23,165 nucleotides of DNA from Methanobrevibacter sp. (GCA_030539985.1 JAUNXD010000003.1:1-23165), one strand, 5' to 3'. Positions 7,203 to 15,041 are shown, counted from the first letter of the stretch. Notes: generated by a model not told the origin, from the sequence alone. Made by a program: numbers and translations.

Positions 7203-9521
7203 ATGGCAAGCTACATTAATCATCCCTTATTGAAAAAAGATGCAATCGAATCAAGACTATATCAGCAGATTCTTGCGGGAGATGTCCTTAAGAAAGGAAA
7301 TACTATGGTTGTTGCACCTACAGCATTAGGTAAGACAATTGTAGCGATTCTTGTAGCTGCAGATAGGTTAAATAAGGTTAAAAACTCAAAGGTTCTTGTT
7401 CTTGCACCATCCAAACCGCTGGCCATTCAGCATGAGGAAAGCTTTAAGGAATTTTTAACACTTCCATGCACATCACTGACCGGTGCAATTAAAACCGATG
7501 AACGTATCAAAAGGTGGGAAGAGTCCAGAATCATTTCGGCTACTCCTCAGACTGTTGAATCAGATTTGCTCAATGGAAGATATGATTTGAGCAACGTGTC
7601 ATTAATAGTGTTTGATGAATGCCATCATGGCGTGGGATCCTATTCATATGTATATCTTGCATCAAGGTACGTTCAGGAATCCAAATTCAATCTCATTTTG
7701 GGGTTGACAGCTTCACCTGGTTCAGACAAGTATAAAATCAAGGAAGTTTGTGAAAACCTTTACATTCAAAACATTGTTGTCAAAACCGAAGATGATGCCG
7801 ACGTAAAACCATATTTGAATCCTGTTGATATTGATTGGGTCAGAGTTAAAATGAGTGATGAGCTTGCAAAAATCAAGGAAAATGTGGACAAGGCATTGAA
7901 GATAAGGCTTAAGGCATTGAAAAATATGGGAATAATCAAAACAGTTGCGGTCGGCAAAAAGGACATATTGATTGCAAGAGGAAGAGTTCAGGGTGAAATT
8001 GCACGTTCAACCAATCCAGACAAGGAACTTTTCCGGGCGGTTTCGATTTTGAGTGCTGTCATTAATGTTCAGCATGCTCAGGAGCTGATTGAAACTCAAG
8101 GGGTTCAGACATTCAACAAATACATTGAACGGTTGCGCAAGAAAAAAACCAAAGCCGCAAAATCATTAATGTGGGATGAAAACTTTTCTAAAGCGATTAA
8201 ACGTGCGCATAGGGCTGAAAAGCATGGATGGGAACATCCGAAACTGCGTGAAATCACTAAAATCTTAAAGCAGGAATTGGGAGAAAATGGGCAATCCAAA
8301 CTCACAACTTCACGTTTTGAAGACCGCAGTGATGAATACGCTTCTAAGGTCATGGTTTTTACACAGTATCGTGATACACTTGAAATGATTCATCAGAAAC
8401 TTGAAAAAGAAGGAATCAAATCAGTAAAATTCTTTGGTCAGGCATCAAAGGATGGCGAAAAGGGTTTGACTCAAAAGGAACAGAAGGCCATTATCAAATC
8501 ATTCAAGATGGGGGAGTATGATGTGCTGTTATCAACAAGTGTGGCTGAGGAGGGTATTGATATTCCTGCTGTTGATCTGGTAGTGTTATATGAGCCTGTT
8601 CCCTCTGAAGTGCGCATGATTCAAAGACGTGGCAGAACCGGGCGTAAAAGAACCGGTAGAGTTAAGGTATTGGTCACTGAAGGAACAAGGGATGAGGCTT
8701 ATTACTGGTCAAGCATTAGAAAAGAGGACAATATGAAAAGCCAATTGATTGATCCTGAAATTTTAGATGAATTGAATGCCTCTGCTGTTGAGAGGATGGA
8801 AAATCAGAGAAATGTCAAGGTTATTGAAAGGCCAAAAGAGGAAAATGATTTTCCTGTTGTCTATGCCGATTCACGTGAGGGCAACTCTAAAGTTATCAGG
8901 CATCTGACTGAAATGGAGATTGACGTTAAAATAAATTCGATGGCCGTCGGAGATTATCAGGTAAGTGATGAGGTTGTCATTGAGAGAAAAACAGCTAATG
9001 ATTTTGTCAGTTCAATAATTGATAAGAGGCTATTTAAGCAGGCTCGTGAATTGACTGAGGAATTCAAAAAGCCTATAATCATTCTTGAAGGTGATGACAT
9101 TTATAATGGTATGATTCATCCCAATGCAATCAGAGGTACGATTGCTGCTCTTGCCATTGATTTCAGAATCAGCATTATTCCAACTAGGAATGCTCAGGAT
9201 ACTGCTGCCATGATTAAAAGGATTGCGGTTAGGGAACAGAATGGTGAAAAAATTCCAATTTCAATCAGGACGGATAAAAAGCCGGTAACTCAAATGGAAC
9301 AGCAATTATTCATTGTAGAATCCTTGCCTAACATCGGTCCGGTTAATGCCAAAAACCTGCTTAAGCATTTCGGCAGTGTATCGGAAGTATTCAATGCTTC
9401 TGAAAGTGATCTTCAAGAAGTTGAAGGCATAGGTAAAAAAACTGCTAAAGAGATTAGAAAAGTAGTTGATTCTAAATATCTGTATTTTGAAAAGGAAATT
9501 AAGGAAAAGAAACTTCTTTAG
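7203..9521 (+). CDS. hef: Hef helicase-nuclease (archaeal FANCM/XPF homologue)
   Basis: Hef is the archaeal repair protein that joins a superfamily 2 helicase to an XPF-type structure-specific nuclease and processes stalled forks and branched DNA. All parts are present in 772 residues. The helicase has motif I APTALGKT (38-45), motif II DECHH (138-142), LTASPGS (168-174) and motif VI QRRGRTGR. The ERCC4 nuclease domain starts near residue 554 with YADSREG and carries the catalytic ERKTANDF near 593-600. A tandem helix-hairpin-helix domain lies at about 702-760 (LPNIGPVNAKNLL and VEGIGKKTAKEI). Length is normal for the family and no frameshift or missing catalytic residue is seen. It is a single-gene unit, probably translated from a leaderless mRNA, and its stop overlaps the convergent TIM-barrel gene by 4 bases. 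Very secure. Confidence 0.96.
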   Translation: MASYINHPLLKKDAIESRLYQQILAGDVLKKGNTMVVAPTALGKTIVAILVAADRLNKVKNSKVLVLAPSKPLAIQHEESFKEFLTLPCTSLTGAIKTDERIKRWEESRIISATPQTVESDLLNGRYDLSNVSLIVFDECHHGVGSYSYVYLASRYVQESKFNLILGLTASPGSDKYKIKEVCENLYIQNIVVKTEDDADVKPYLNPVDIDWVRVKMSDELAKIKENVDKALKIRLKALKNMGIIKTVAVGKKDILIARGRVQGEIARSTNPDKELFRAVSILSAVINVQHAQELIETQGVQTFNKYIERLRKKKTKAAKSLMWDENFSKAIKRAHRAEKHGWEHPKLREITKILKQELGENGQSKLTTSRFEDRSDEYASKVMVFTQYRDTLEMIHQKLEKEGIKSVKFFGQASKDGEKGLTQKEQKAIIKSFKMGEYDVLLSTSVAEEGIDIPAVDLVVLYEPVPSEVRMIQRRGRTGRKRTGRVKVLVTEGTRDEAYYWSSIRKEDNMKSQLIDPEILDELNASAVERMENQRNVKVIERPKEENDFPVVYADSREGNSKVIRHLTEMEIDVKINSMAVGDYQVSDEVVIERKTANDFVSSIIDKRLFKQARELTEEFKKPIIILEGDDIYNGMIHPNAIRGTIAALAIDFRISIIPTRNAQDTAAMIKRIAVREQNGEKIPISIRTDKKPVTQMEQQLFIVESLPNIGPVNAKNLLKHFGSVSEVFNASESDLQEVEGIGKKTAKEIRKVVDSKYLYFEKEIKEKKLL

Positions 9522-9530
9522 AAGTTCTTT
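9505..9530. terminator. Hairpin with T-run at the hef / TIM-barrel convergence
   Basis: AACTTC (9511-9516) and GAAGTT (9521-9526) form a 6-base-pair stem with a four-base loop and are followed by CTTTTT on the + strand. The upstream AAAGA strand can extend the stem on the other side. Both converging genes end within the hairpin, so it may serve both directions. Confidence 0.5.
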
Positions 9531-10267
9531 TTCATGTACTCATAACTTTTTTTGATTGAATCGCAATCATTTACTTCAATGATATAGATGCCACTGTAAT
9601 TTTTACTCTCTAAATTGTTGACGATACGTTTTAAATCAATAGAGCCTTCACCTAATGATAGGTGGGCATCATCATCACCAAAATTATCATGGATATGTAT
9701 GTGTTTAATTGAATCAAAAATCATCTCGTCTGGAGAGTAACCTACATGGTTGCCATGACCGATGTCCAAAGTCATGCCCATTTGCAAATCGGCAACCAGA
9801 TTATTCAAATCGGAAATGTTTTGATAAATCATTCCATCGAATGCAGGCATGTTCTCAATGGTTGTCATGACTCCCAAATCACGGCTGTAATCATTTATTT
9901 CAGCGATTGACTCATTTGAAACCTTATAAACGTCATCCAGGAAGTATTTATTTACCAAAAATGATGCAAGTCCTGGATGGACAACAACCACCTCTGCACC
10001 GATTTCATTTGCAAGGTCAATTGAATCCTTAATCTGAATGATGGAGTTCGCTCTGCTTTTATCCTGCAGAGCGGCGATATTTACATCCATGAACGGAGCA
10101 TGTATGGAATATTTGAGACTGTAACTTTCCAAAATGTCTGGGGTAATGTGCTCTGAGGGGAACTGATGAACCAGTTCTGCATATTCAATCCCCAAATCCT
10201 CAATAAATTCCAATGTTTTTTCAAGTCCGATTTCAATTCCTGCTAGTGTGGATGCACCTATTTTCAT
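9518..10267 (-). CDS. TIM-barrel protein, endonuclease IV / sugar phosphate isomerase-epimerase fold
   Basis: A 249-residue AP_endonuc_2 (xylose-isomerase-like) TIM barrel. Members are either apurinic endonucleases related to endonuclease IV or sugar isomerases/epimerases. Residues matching all nine zinc ligands of endonuclease IV can be proposed: H56 (SIHAPF), H97 (VVHPG), E138 (TIENM), D168 and H171 (LDIGH), H193 (HIHDN), D200 and H202 (DDAH) and E231 (IIEV). HLSLGEGSI closely matches the family HxSLGEG motif. It is shorter than bacterial Nfo (about 280 residues), so substrate remains open. A GTG at 10276 could start it with a GTGA overlap of the upstream gene, but the ATG at 10267 gives the typical MKIGAS start and has GTGAT 5 bases ahead. 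It is the last gene of the hisS operon. Confidence 0.82.
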   Translation of the reverse strand: MKIGASTLAGIEIGLEKTLEFIEDLGIEYAELVHQFPSEHITPDILESYSLKYSIHAPFMDVNIAALQDKSRANSIIQIKDSIDLANEIGAEVVVVHPGLASFLVNKYFLDDVYKVSNESIAEINDYSRDLGVMTTIENMPAFDGMIYQNISDLNNLVADLQMGMTLDIGHGNHVGYSPDEMIFDSIKHIHIHDNFGDDDAHLSLGEGSIDLKRIVNNLESKNYSGIYIIEVNDCDSIKKSYEYMKKNF

Positions 10268-10272
10268 AATAA

Positions 10273-12117
10273 TCACATTTTCTGAATGGCTGTAATCTTC
10301 AATCCCATTTCAATTGCTTCAATAATATAATCAGATAATTCTATTCCTCTTTTAATCTTAATTTCGCCTTTTTTGGATGTTGTTGCGGTTAACAGATACT
10401 CTCCCTCAATCTGGATGTCAAAGTTCTTGCGGCCGTTGTCACGTCCGAGCTCCAAAATCAGCTGCTTTTTGGTATGAAGGATATCTACTTCAAACGGTGC
10501 GCTTCTGACAGGCTTTGAATCAATTACCTCAACGCCCAAACTTATGCCGATGCTTTCCTCAATCTCAGCAATTCTTTTACCGTTTTTGCCTATGATTTTT
10601 GGAATGAACTCTTCCGGAATGTAGATGTTTGCCCTTTCAGGGGAGATGACCTCAACATCGACTTTCGCTCTTTTTGGAACGAGCTTCTTGACTTTCCTTA
10701 GGATTTCCTTTTCGGCAATTTTATCAACTGATGACTTGTAGCTTTCATCGCCGGAACCTCCGTTGACTAGGTCAATGTCCATAACGATGGTCTGTTCGCC
10801 GTAGGTGTAGATTTCGTTTTTAAGCTCGCCGGTTTCAAAGTCTCTCACTTCAATCACTGGCCTTGCAAGGTCGGCTTCCTTCATTCCTGTCGGAACCTTG
10901 ACGGTCATTTTGGTTTCATAAACGCTTCTGACTTCCCCATTCTCAATGTAGATGCTTGTATCCACGATTGACGGAATGACTCCAAGCTCAACCCTTGAAG
11001 CAATTCTCTGTATCGCATCAATAGGTCTGGTTGCATGGACAACTCCAATCATTCCGACCCCTGCAAGCCTCATGTCGGCAAAGATGCTGAAATCGGTATT
11101 CTTTCTGAGCTCATCATAGATTGTGTAGTCGGGTCTTACAAGCAGCAATACATCAGCGGTATTTTCCATACTTCCTTCAAGTGGAGCGTATTGGGTTATT
11201 TCATCCGGCAGCTGCAGATCTCTTGGGGATTCCATAGTCTTTACGACCTTGTTCAGCTTTGATGAGTAGTATTTTCCGATTGCCTGTACGAAAGTGGATT
11301 TACCTGCACCCGGCGATCCTGAAATCAAGATTCCCTCAGCATTTGTCCTGATTCGCTCAAGAAGTTTATCTGAGAGGTGATATTCGTTCAGGTCAATGTT
11401 TGCAACGGGCCTTACGGCAGTGATTTCAAGAGCTTCGGAAAATGGAGGATAGGCTATTGAAATACGGTATTCCCTTGACTGGACTACATAGGAACCTTCC
11501 TTTTGTGATTCCAGATAGGTTTTCGGATCGCTTTTCACCTTGTCAAGGATTTCATCAACGATTTCCTGAAGTTCCTTATAATTGTAACGTTTTTCATTCA
11601 GTATGGTGAAGTCAATGTGTCCTGGTGTTCCCTTTTTGGCCATCGGAACAACATTTTCCTTTAAATGTATGGACATTGTCTCGTCATCAAAGTATTTCTC
11701 GATTGAAAGCGGTTTAAGTTCATATTTCTGCTCATAAAAATAGACCGGTATGCCCTGGGATTTTGCAACTTCGGCCTGGACCTTGTCATTGGTTAGAAGG
11801 GTTCCCATTTCGCTTCTTGCAAGGTCTCGGATAATGCTGTCTATCTCGCCGCTTTTTGCATATCTGATATCATAATTAGTCGGCCTTTTTCCCTTGAAGC
11901 TCACAGCAAGCTCTCCATTGTCCTGAAGGTCCTGGAGCTTTTGAAGTTCCTTCAATCCCTTATGGCCTTCGGACCTGTTTGAATTGGCCTGGTGCTCCAG
12001 TTCGCAGACTACGGCTTCTGGTACGATTATTTCCGGATAATCAAGATTTTCCTTTTCTATAATGTCTGAAATTGCACCTATAATGACGGCGCTTGTGTCG
12101 GGTATTATGCATTTCAT
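10273..12117 (-). CDS. PIN-domain, PilT-type ATPase and KH-domain fusion protein
   Basis: A 614-residue archaeal protein that fuses three modules. The N-terminal PIN domain (about 1-135) keeps the acidic site: D7 in PDTSAV, E39 in CELE, D93 in EIDS and D111 in TNDK, predicting a metal-dependent RNase. The middle is a PilT/secretion-type ATPase with Walker A GSPGAGKST (267-275), Walker B region DVLLLVRPDYTIYDE (322-336) and a HATRP motif (361-365). Near the C-terminus a KH domain has the GKNG loop in IIGKNGKRIAEIE, for RNA binding. The likely role is ATP-driven RNA processing or decay in the cytoplasm; no membrane segment is visible. The exact substrate is not known to me. Its ATG overlaps the hisI stop by 4 bases (ATGA), so translation is coupled to hisI, and it is followed by the TIM-barrel gene. 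Confidence 0.9.
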   Translation of the reverse strand: MKCIIPDTSAVIIGAISDIIEKENLDYPEIIVPEAVVCELEHQANSNRSEGHKGLKELQKLQDLQDNGELAVSFKGKRPTNYDIRYAKSGEIDSIIRDLARSEMGTLLTNDKVQAEVAKSQGIPVYFYEQKYELKPLSIEKYFDDETMSIHLKENVVPMAKKGTPGHIDFTILNEKRYNYKELQEIVDEILDKVKSDPKTYLESQKEGSYVVQSREYRISIAYPPFSEALEITAVRPVANIDLNEYHLSDKLLERIRTNAEGILISGSPGAGKSTFVQAIGKYYSSKLNKVVKTMESPRDLQLPDEITQYAPLEGSMENTADVLLLVRPDYTIYDELRKNTDFSIFADMRLAGVGMIGVVHATRPIDAIQRIASRVELGVIPSIVDTSIYIENGEVRSVYETKMTVKVPTGMKEADLARPVIEVRDFETGELKNEIYTYGEQTIVMDIDLVNGGSGDESYKSSVDKIAEKEILRKVKKLVPKRAKVDVEVISPERANIYIPEEFIPKIIGKNGKRIAEIEESIGISLGVEVIDSKPVRSAPFEVDILHTKKQLILELGRDNGRKNFDIQIEGEYLLTATTSKKGEIKIKRGIELSDYIIEAIEMGLKITAIQKM

Positions 12118-12524
12118 TTGTACACATCTTCGGGGTTTACAAGTCTTTTTAAAACGATTTCCACATCTTCATCCTTGACATCGTCAATGTCAATTGAATT
12201 TTGAGTATTCAGGCGTCTGAAAAAGCATGACTTATAGCCTTCATGGCATGCAGCACCTTTCTGTGTTATTTTCAAAACGACCGCATCCATATCGCAGTCA
12301 ACAAGGATTTCTGATACTTCCTGAAAATGCCCTGATGATTCGCCCTTAAGCCAGAGCTTGTTTCTTGATGTGCTCCAGTAATGGGCTTTTCCGGTTTCGA
12401 TAGTCTTTATGAGCGCTTCCCTGTTCATGTTTGCAAGCATCAGTATCTCATTTGTTTCAGCGTCCTGTGCAACTGCGGTTATTACCTTTACGCCATTGAT
12501 TTCATGTCTGAAGTTAATTTCCAT
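12114..12524 (-). CDS. hisI: Phosphoribosyl-AMP cyclohydrolase
   Basis: HisI opens the purine ring of phosphoribosyl-AMP, the third step of histidine synthesis. The 136-residue protein has no HisE domain, as is usual in archaea. Visible motifs are MLANMNREAL (29-38), HYWSTSRNKLWLKGESSG (48-65), VDCDMDA (75-81) with Mg-binding aspartates and the zinc-binding Cys77, and CHEGYKSCF (93-101) with the remaining zinc cysteines. Several in-frame ATGs exist up to 12557, which would reach into hisS. The one at 12524 is chosen because AAGGGGA (12531-12537) sits 6 bases ahead and homologues begin this way. The gene starts 2 bases after the hisS stop and shares its operon, pairing histidine synthesis with histidine charging. 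Confidence 0.95.
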   Translation of the reverse strand: MEINFRHEINGVKVITAVAQDAETNEILMLANMNREALIKTIETGKAHYWSTSRNKLWLKGESSGHFQEVSEILVDCDMDAVVLKITQKGAACHEGYKSCFFRRLNTQNSIDIDDVKDEDVEIVLKRLVNPEDVYK

Positions 12525-12526
12525 AA

Positions 12527-13822
12527 TCATTCCCCTTTCAAATGGTCTGCAAGACATTCAACATCAACAAGTTCCTGCTGGCCTGAAACCATGTCCTTTA
12601 CGGTAACCTTTCCCTCTGCAAGGTCATTTGCACCGACGATGACCATTTTAGGCACTTTGATTTTATCGGCATGATTCATCAGTTTCTTGAACTTTTTGCC
12701 GTTCAAATCAACATCTGTCTTTAAACCGTTTTTTCTAAGCTCCTGTGTTATTTCAAATGCTTTTGTGCGAACATCCTTTGATATTGGAGCAACGTAAAGG
12801 TCAAGGTGTGAAGGCAACTCCTGCTTGTCGGTTAACTCTTCAACAGCATTCATCAACCTGTCAAAACCAAGTGCAAATCCGGTTGACTCCACTTCCTGAC
12901 CTCCAAAGAGCTTGACAAGAGAGTATGATCCTCCACCGCAAATCTGCTTTTGGGCGCCGAGTTCCGGAACATAGATTTCAAACACGATTCCTGTGTAATA
13001 GTCAAGGCCCCTTGCAACACCAAGGTTTAGGGTATAATTTTCAACATTAAATGATTCTAATAATGTTATCAATTCTTTTAACTCTTCAAGAGCTTCTTTA
13101 GGTTCATCATATGGTGCAATCAAGTCTTCAACATCTGCCATGATGGATTTGTCCCCAACAAGATCAATCAATTTCAACAATATCTGATTCAATTCCTCAT
13201 TGTCGATTACCGGATTGTCTCCACTTAATGATTCAATAAGCAAATCCTTATCTCCCTTGTCAATGACGACCATGATTTTCCTTTGGGTTTCCTGTGTTAT
13301 TTCAAAGTGTTTAAACAATCCTCTGATGATGCCCAAGTGATTGATGTTAACGTCGGCTGTGGTGATTCCCAATGAATTGATGGCATCCAAACACAATGCA
13401 ATGACTTCAGCCTCTCCCTGAGGGGTTTTAGCACCGATGAGTTCACATCCGAATTGCCAGAACTGTCTGAATCTTCCCTTTTGAGGTCTTTCATATCTAA
13501 AGCAGCTTCCGTAGTAATAGAGTTTGATAGGTTTTGAAGCTGTCTTTTCAAGTTCATTCAGGTATAGTCTTGCTACAGGTGCAGTTATTTCTGGCCTTAA
13601 GGTCAATTCTCTGTCGGATTTATCTTTGAAATTGTATAATTGATTAACAATTTCCTCTCCGGATTTTGTTGTAAATAGTTTCAATTCCTCAAACAGAGGA
13701 GTTTTGATTTCTTGATAACCGTAATTTTCAAATACTTTTCTTAAGGTACTTTCCGCTTGCTTTCTTTGTCTCATCTCTTCAAATAAAAAGTCTCTTGTAC
13801 CTCTTGGTCTTGTAAATTCCAT
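12527..13822 (-). CDS. hisS: Histidyl-tRNA synthetase
   Basis: A class II aminoacyl-tRNA synthetase of 431 residues that charges tRNA-His. Family signatures are RPRGTRDFLFEE (5-16), LRPEITAPVAR (75-85), the motif 2 loop YYGSCFRYERPQKGRFRQF (103-121), the histidine-binding RGLDYYTGIVFEIY (about residue 270) and CGGGSYSLVKLFGG leading to motif 3 GFALGFDRL. The C-terminal anticodon-binding domain follows with LDLYVAPI. The start is certain: AAGGAGAG lies 5 bases before the ATG. It leads the four-gene - strand operon (hisS, hisI, PIN-ATPase, TIM barrel). A TATA-like element at forward 13868-13877 would give a short leader of about 22 bases. Confidence 0.96.
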   Translation of the reverse strand: MEFTRPRGTRDFLFEEMRQRKQAESTLRKVFENYGYQEIKTPLFEELKLFTTKSGEEIVNQLYNFKDKSDRELTLRPEITAPVARLYLNELEKTASKPIKLYYYGSCFRYERPQKGRFRQFWQFGCELIGAKTPQGEAEVIALCLDAINSLGITTADVNINHLGIIRGLFKHFEITQETQRKIMVVIDKGDKDLLIESLSGDNPVIDNEELNQILLKLIDLVGDKSIMADVEDLIAPYDEPKEALEELKELITLLESFNVENYTLNLGVARGLDYYTGIVFEIYVPELGAQKQICGGGSYSLVKLFGGQEVESTGFALGFDRLMNAVEELTDKQELPSHLDLYVAPISKDVRTKAFEITQELRKNGLKTDVDLNGKKFKKLMNHADKIKVPKMVIVGANDLAEGKVTVKDMVSGQQELVDVECLADHLKGE

Positions 13823-13867
13823 TTTTACTCTCCTTGTATATGATATAATAACTATGTTTTTGCAAAG

Positions 13868-13877
13868 TTATATAATC
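13868..13877 (-). promoter_or_regulatory. TATA box of the hisS operon
   Basis: Read on the - strand, GATTATATAA has an A-rich stretch (ACAAAACAAAA) upstream that suits a BRE. Counting about 25 bases from its centre places transcription start near 13846, leaving a leader of about 22 bases that includes the AAGGAGAG site. Confidence 0.55.
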
Positions 13878-13907
13878 TTTTGTTTTGTTAAGTTTTTGTA
13901 ATCCATA

Positions 13908-13921
13908 GAAACCTTTATATA
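13908..13921 (+). promoter_or_regulatory. BRE/TATA-like element not assigned to an annotated gene
   Basis: GAAACC directly followed by TTTATATA (13914-13921) is very close to the archaeal BRE plus TATA consensus. It predicts a + strand start near 13944, about 240 bases ahead of aroE and with no annotated gene in between. Confidence 0.5.
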
Positions 13922-13996
13922 TTAAATTTCAATAACTATAATTTTGCTAAATGGCTTCTACAGGCTTTAACTAATCTTTTGTCTTAAACAATCATA

Positions 13997-14004
13997 TTTA
14001 TATA
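13997..14004 (+). promoter_or_regulatory. Second unassigned TATA box
   Basis: TTTATATA preceded by AAACAATCATA. It predicts a + strand start near 14027-14031, next to a run of eight Ts at 14033-14040. A transcript from here would carry the compound hairpin at 14071-14122. The core is partly self-complementary, so direction is uncertain. Confidence 0.45.
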
Positions 14005-14070
14005 TGACATTCCATAAATGTATTGCCAAGAGTTTTTTTTCATGTGAAAACCTCAAATTGAATTGGCACA

Positions 14071-14122
14071 ATTAATGTCTAACCGGATTATTGTAGGTTT
14101 TTCCTACAATATAGACATTAAT
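14071..14122. repeat. Compound inverted repeat (11 bp outer arm, 9 bp inner arm)
   Basis: The outer arms ATTAATGTCTA (14071-14081) and TAGACATTAAT (14112-14122) are perfectly complementary over 11 bases. The inner arms TATTGTAGG (14089-14097) and CCTACAATA (14103-14111) are perfectly complementary over 9 bases with a TTTTT loop. The inner right arm abuts the outer right arm, while the left arms are separated by ACCGGAT, a one-sided seven-base bulge. This is 20 perfect base pairs in 52 bases. It lies about 25 bases upstream of the aroE BRE/TATA. It could be an operator, a structured RNA or a remnant of a small mobile element. Confidence 0.85.
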
Positions 14123-14146
14123 AATCTTGTTTTTGAATTATTTTTA

Positions 14147-14165
14147 AAGGAAATTTATTTATATT
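14147..14165 (+). promoter_or_regulatory. BRE/TATA of aroE, implying a leaderless mRNA
   Basis: AAAGGAAAT followed by TTATTTATATT forms a BRE/TATA-like unit centred about 26 bases before the ATG at 14186, so transcription would begin at the start codon. No good ribosome binding site precedes the ATG, which agrees. Confidence 0.5.
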
Positions 14166-14185
14166 TTTTCATTCAATTGATTATT

Positions 14186-15034
14186 ATGGATATTAAAGGC
14201 AGTACAAATATTGTGGGATTGATCGGCCATCCTGTGGAACACAGCTTTTCACCGCCAATGCACAATGCCGCATTCGATGCACTGGGCATGGATTACACTT
14301 ATGTTGCTTTTGATGTTGATCCTAACAACTTGAAATCAGCAGTTGATGGTGCCAAATCACTTAATGTCAGGGGATTTAATGTAACAATTCCCCATAAGAT
14401 TGAAGTGATGAGGTTTCTCGATGAAATCGATGAGGTGGCCCGGCTTATTGGTGCGGTAAATACAATCGATTTTAAAAACATGAAAGGATACAATACCGAT
14501 GGAATAGGTGCAGTTAAGGCAATTGAAGAGGTTACCTCAATCAAAAATAAGAATGTTGTGGTTGCAGGTGCAGGTGGAGCTTCAAGGGCAATATCATTTT
14601 ACATTGCAAAATACGGTGCAGACACATTGACAATACTTAACAGAAATGTTGAAAAGGCCACCAGTCTTTCAGAAGATGTTTCAGCTTCCAATTTAATTGA
14701 TGATGTAAAATCAGATTCAATATCTAAAATCAACGACTATTTAAATGATGCAGATATTTTAATCGACACCACTCCCGTTGGAATGCATCCCAACATCAAT
14801 GATGAACCGATTGCAAAATCAGATGATATGCATGAGGATTTGGCGGTATTTGACGCTGTCTACAATCCCAATGAAACCGTATTACTTAAAGAAGCCATCA
14901 ATGCAGGTGCAAAACCTGTATATGGAATTAATATGCTTCTTTACCAGGGTGCTGAAAGCTTTAAAATATGGACAGGACGTGAAGCGCCAGTTGATGTTAT
15001 GGAAACTGCTTTAAGGGATGTATTGAACTTATAG
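14186..15034 (+). CDS. aroE: Shikimate dehydrogenase
   Basis: AroE reduces 3-dehydroshikimate to shikimate with NADPH in aromatic amino acid synthesis. The 282-residue protein shows VGLIGHPVEHSFSPPMHNAAF (10-30, with the shikimate-binding serines), NVTIPHK (65-71, catalytic K71), GAVNTI (89-94), YNTDG (102-106, catalytic D105) and the nucleotide loop VAGAGGASRAI (126-136). NRNVEKA follows at the cofactor-specificity position. GINMLLYQGAESF near the end is the C-terminal substrate-binding helix. The reading frame stays open upstream to 14063, but that part passes through the hairpin and promoter and does not resemble the family, so the ATG at 14186 is chosen. It is followed 7 bases later by an unknown gene. 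Confidence 0.95.
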   Translation: MDIKGSTNIVGLIGHPVEHSFSPPMHNAAFDALGMDYTYVAFDVDPNNLKSAVDGAKSLNVRGFNVTIPHKIEVMRFLDEIDEVARLIGAVNTIDFKNMKGYNTDGIGAVKAIEEVTSIKNKNVVVAGAGGASRAISFYIAKYGADTLTILNRNVEKATSLSEDVSASNLIDDVKSDSISKINDYLNDADILIDTTPVGMHPNINDEPIAKSDDMHEDLAVFDAVYNPNETVLLKEAINAGAKPVYGINMLLYQGAESFKIWTGREAPVDVMETALRDVLNL

Positions 15035-15041
15035 TGATAAT

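Larger units (their letters stand above)
13823..14185. other. Structured divergent intergenic region between hisS and aroE
   Basis: A 363-base AT-rich stretch with more organisation than other gaps here. From left to right it holds the hisS ribosome binding site and TATA box on the - strand, two consensus-like + strand TATA boxes (13914-13921 and 13997-14004), a run of eight Ts (14033-14040), a compound perfect inverted repeat (14071-14122) and the aroE BRE/TATA (about 14147-14165). No convincing protein gene fits. The open frame running into aroE from 14063 starts inside the hairpin region and reads through the promoter. A small RNA or a regulatory element are both possible. Confidence 0.6.

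Noticed and set aside
13951..13974. Seven-codon open frame MASTGFN shortly after a TATA box, possibly a leader peptide for aroE
   Set aside because: No ribosome binding site, only one aromatic codon, and it is about 210 bases from aroE; too weak to call.
14063..14185. Open frame extending aroE upstream by 41 codons
   Set aside because: It overlaps the compound hairpin and the BRE/TATA, has hydrophobic filler unlike the family, and the ATG at 14186 gives the standard AroE N-terminus.
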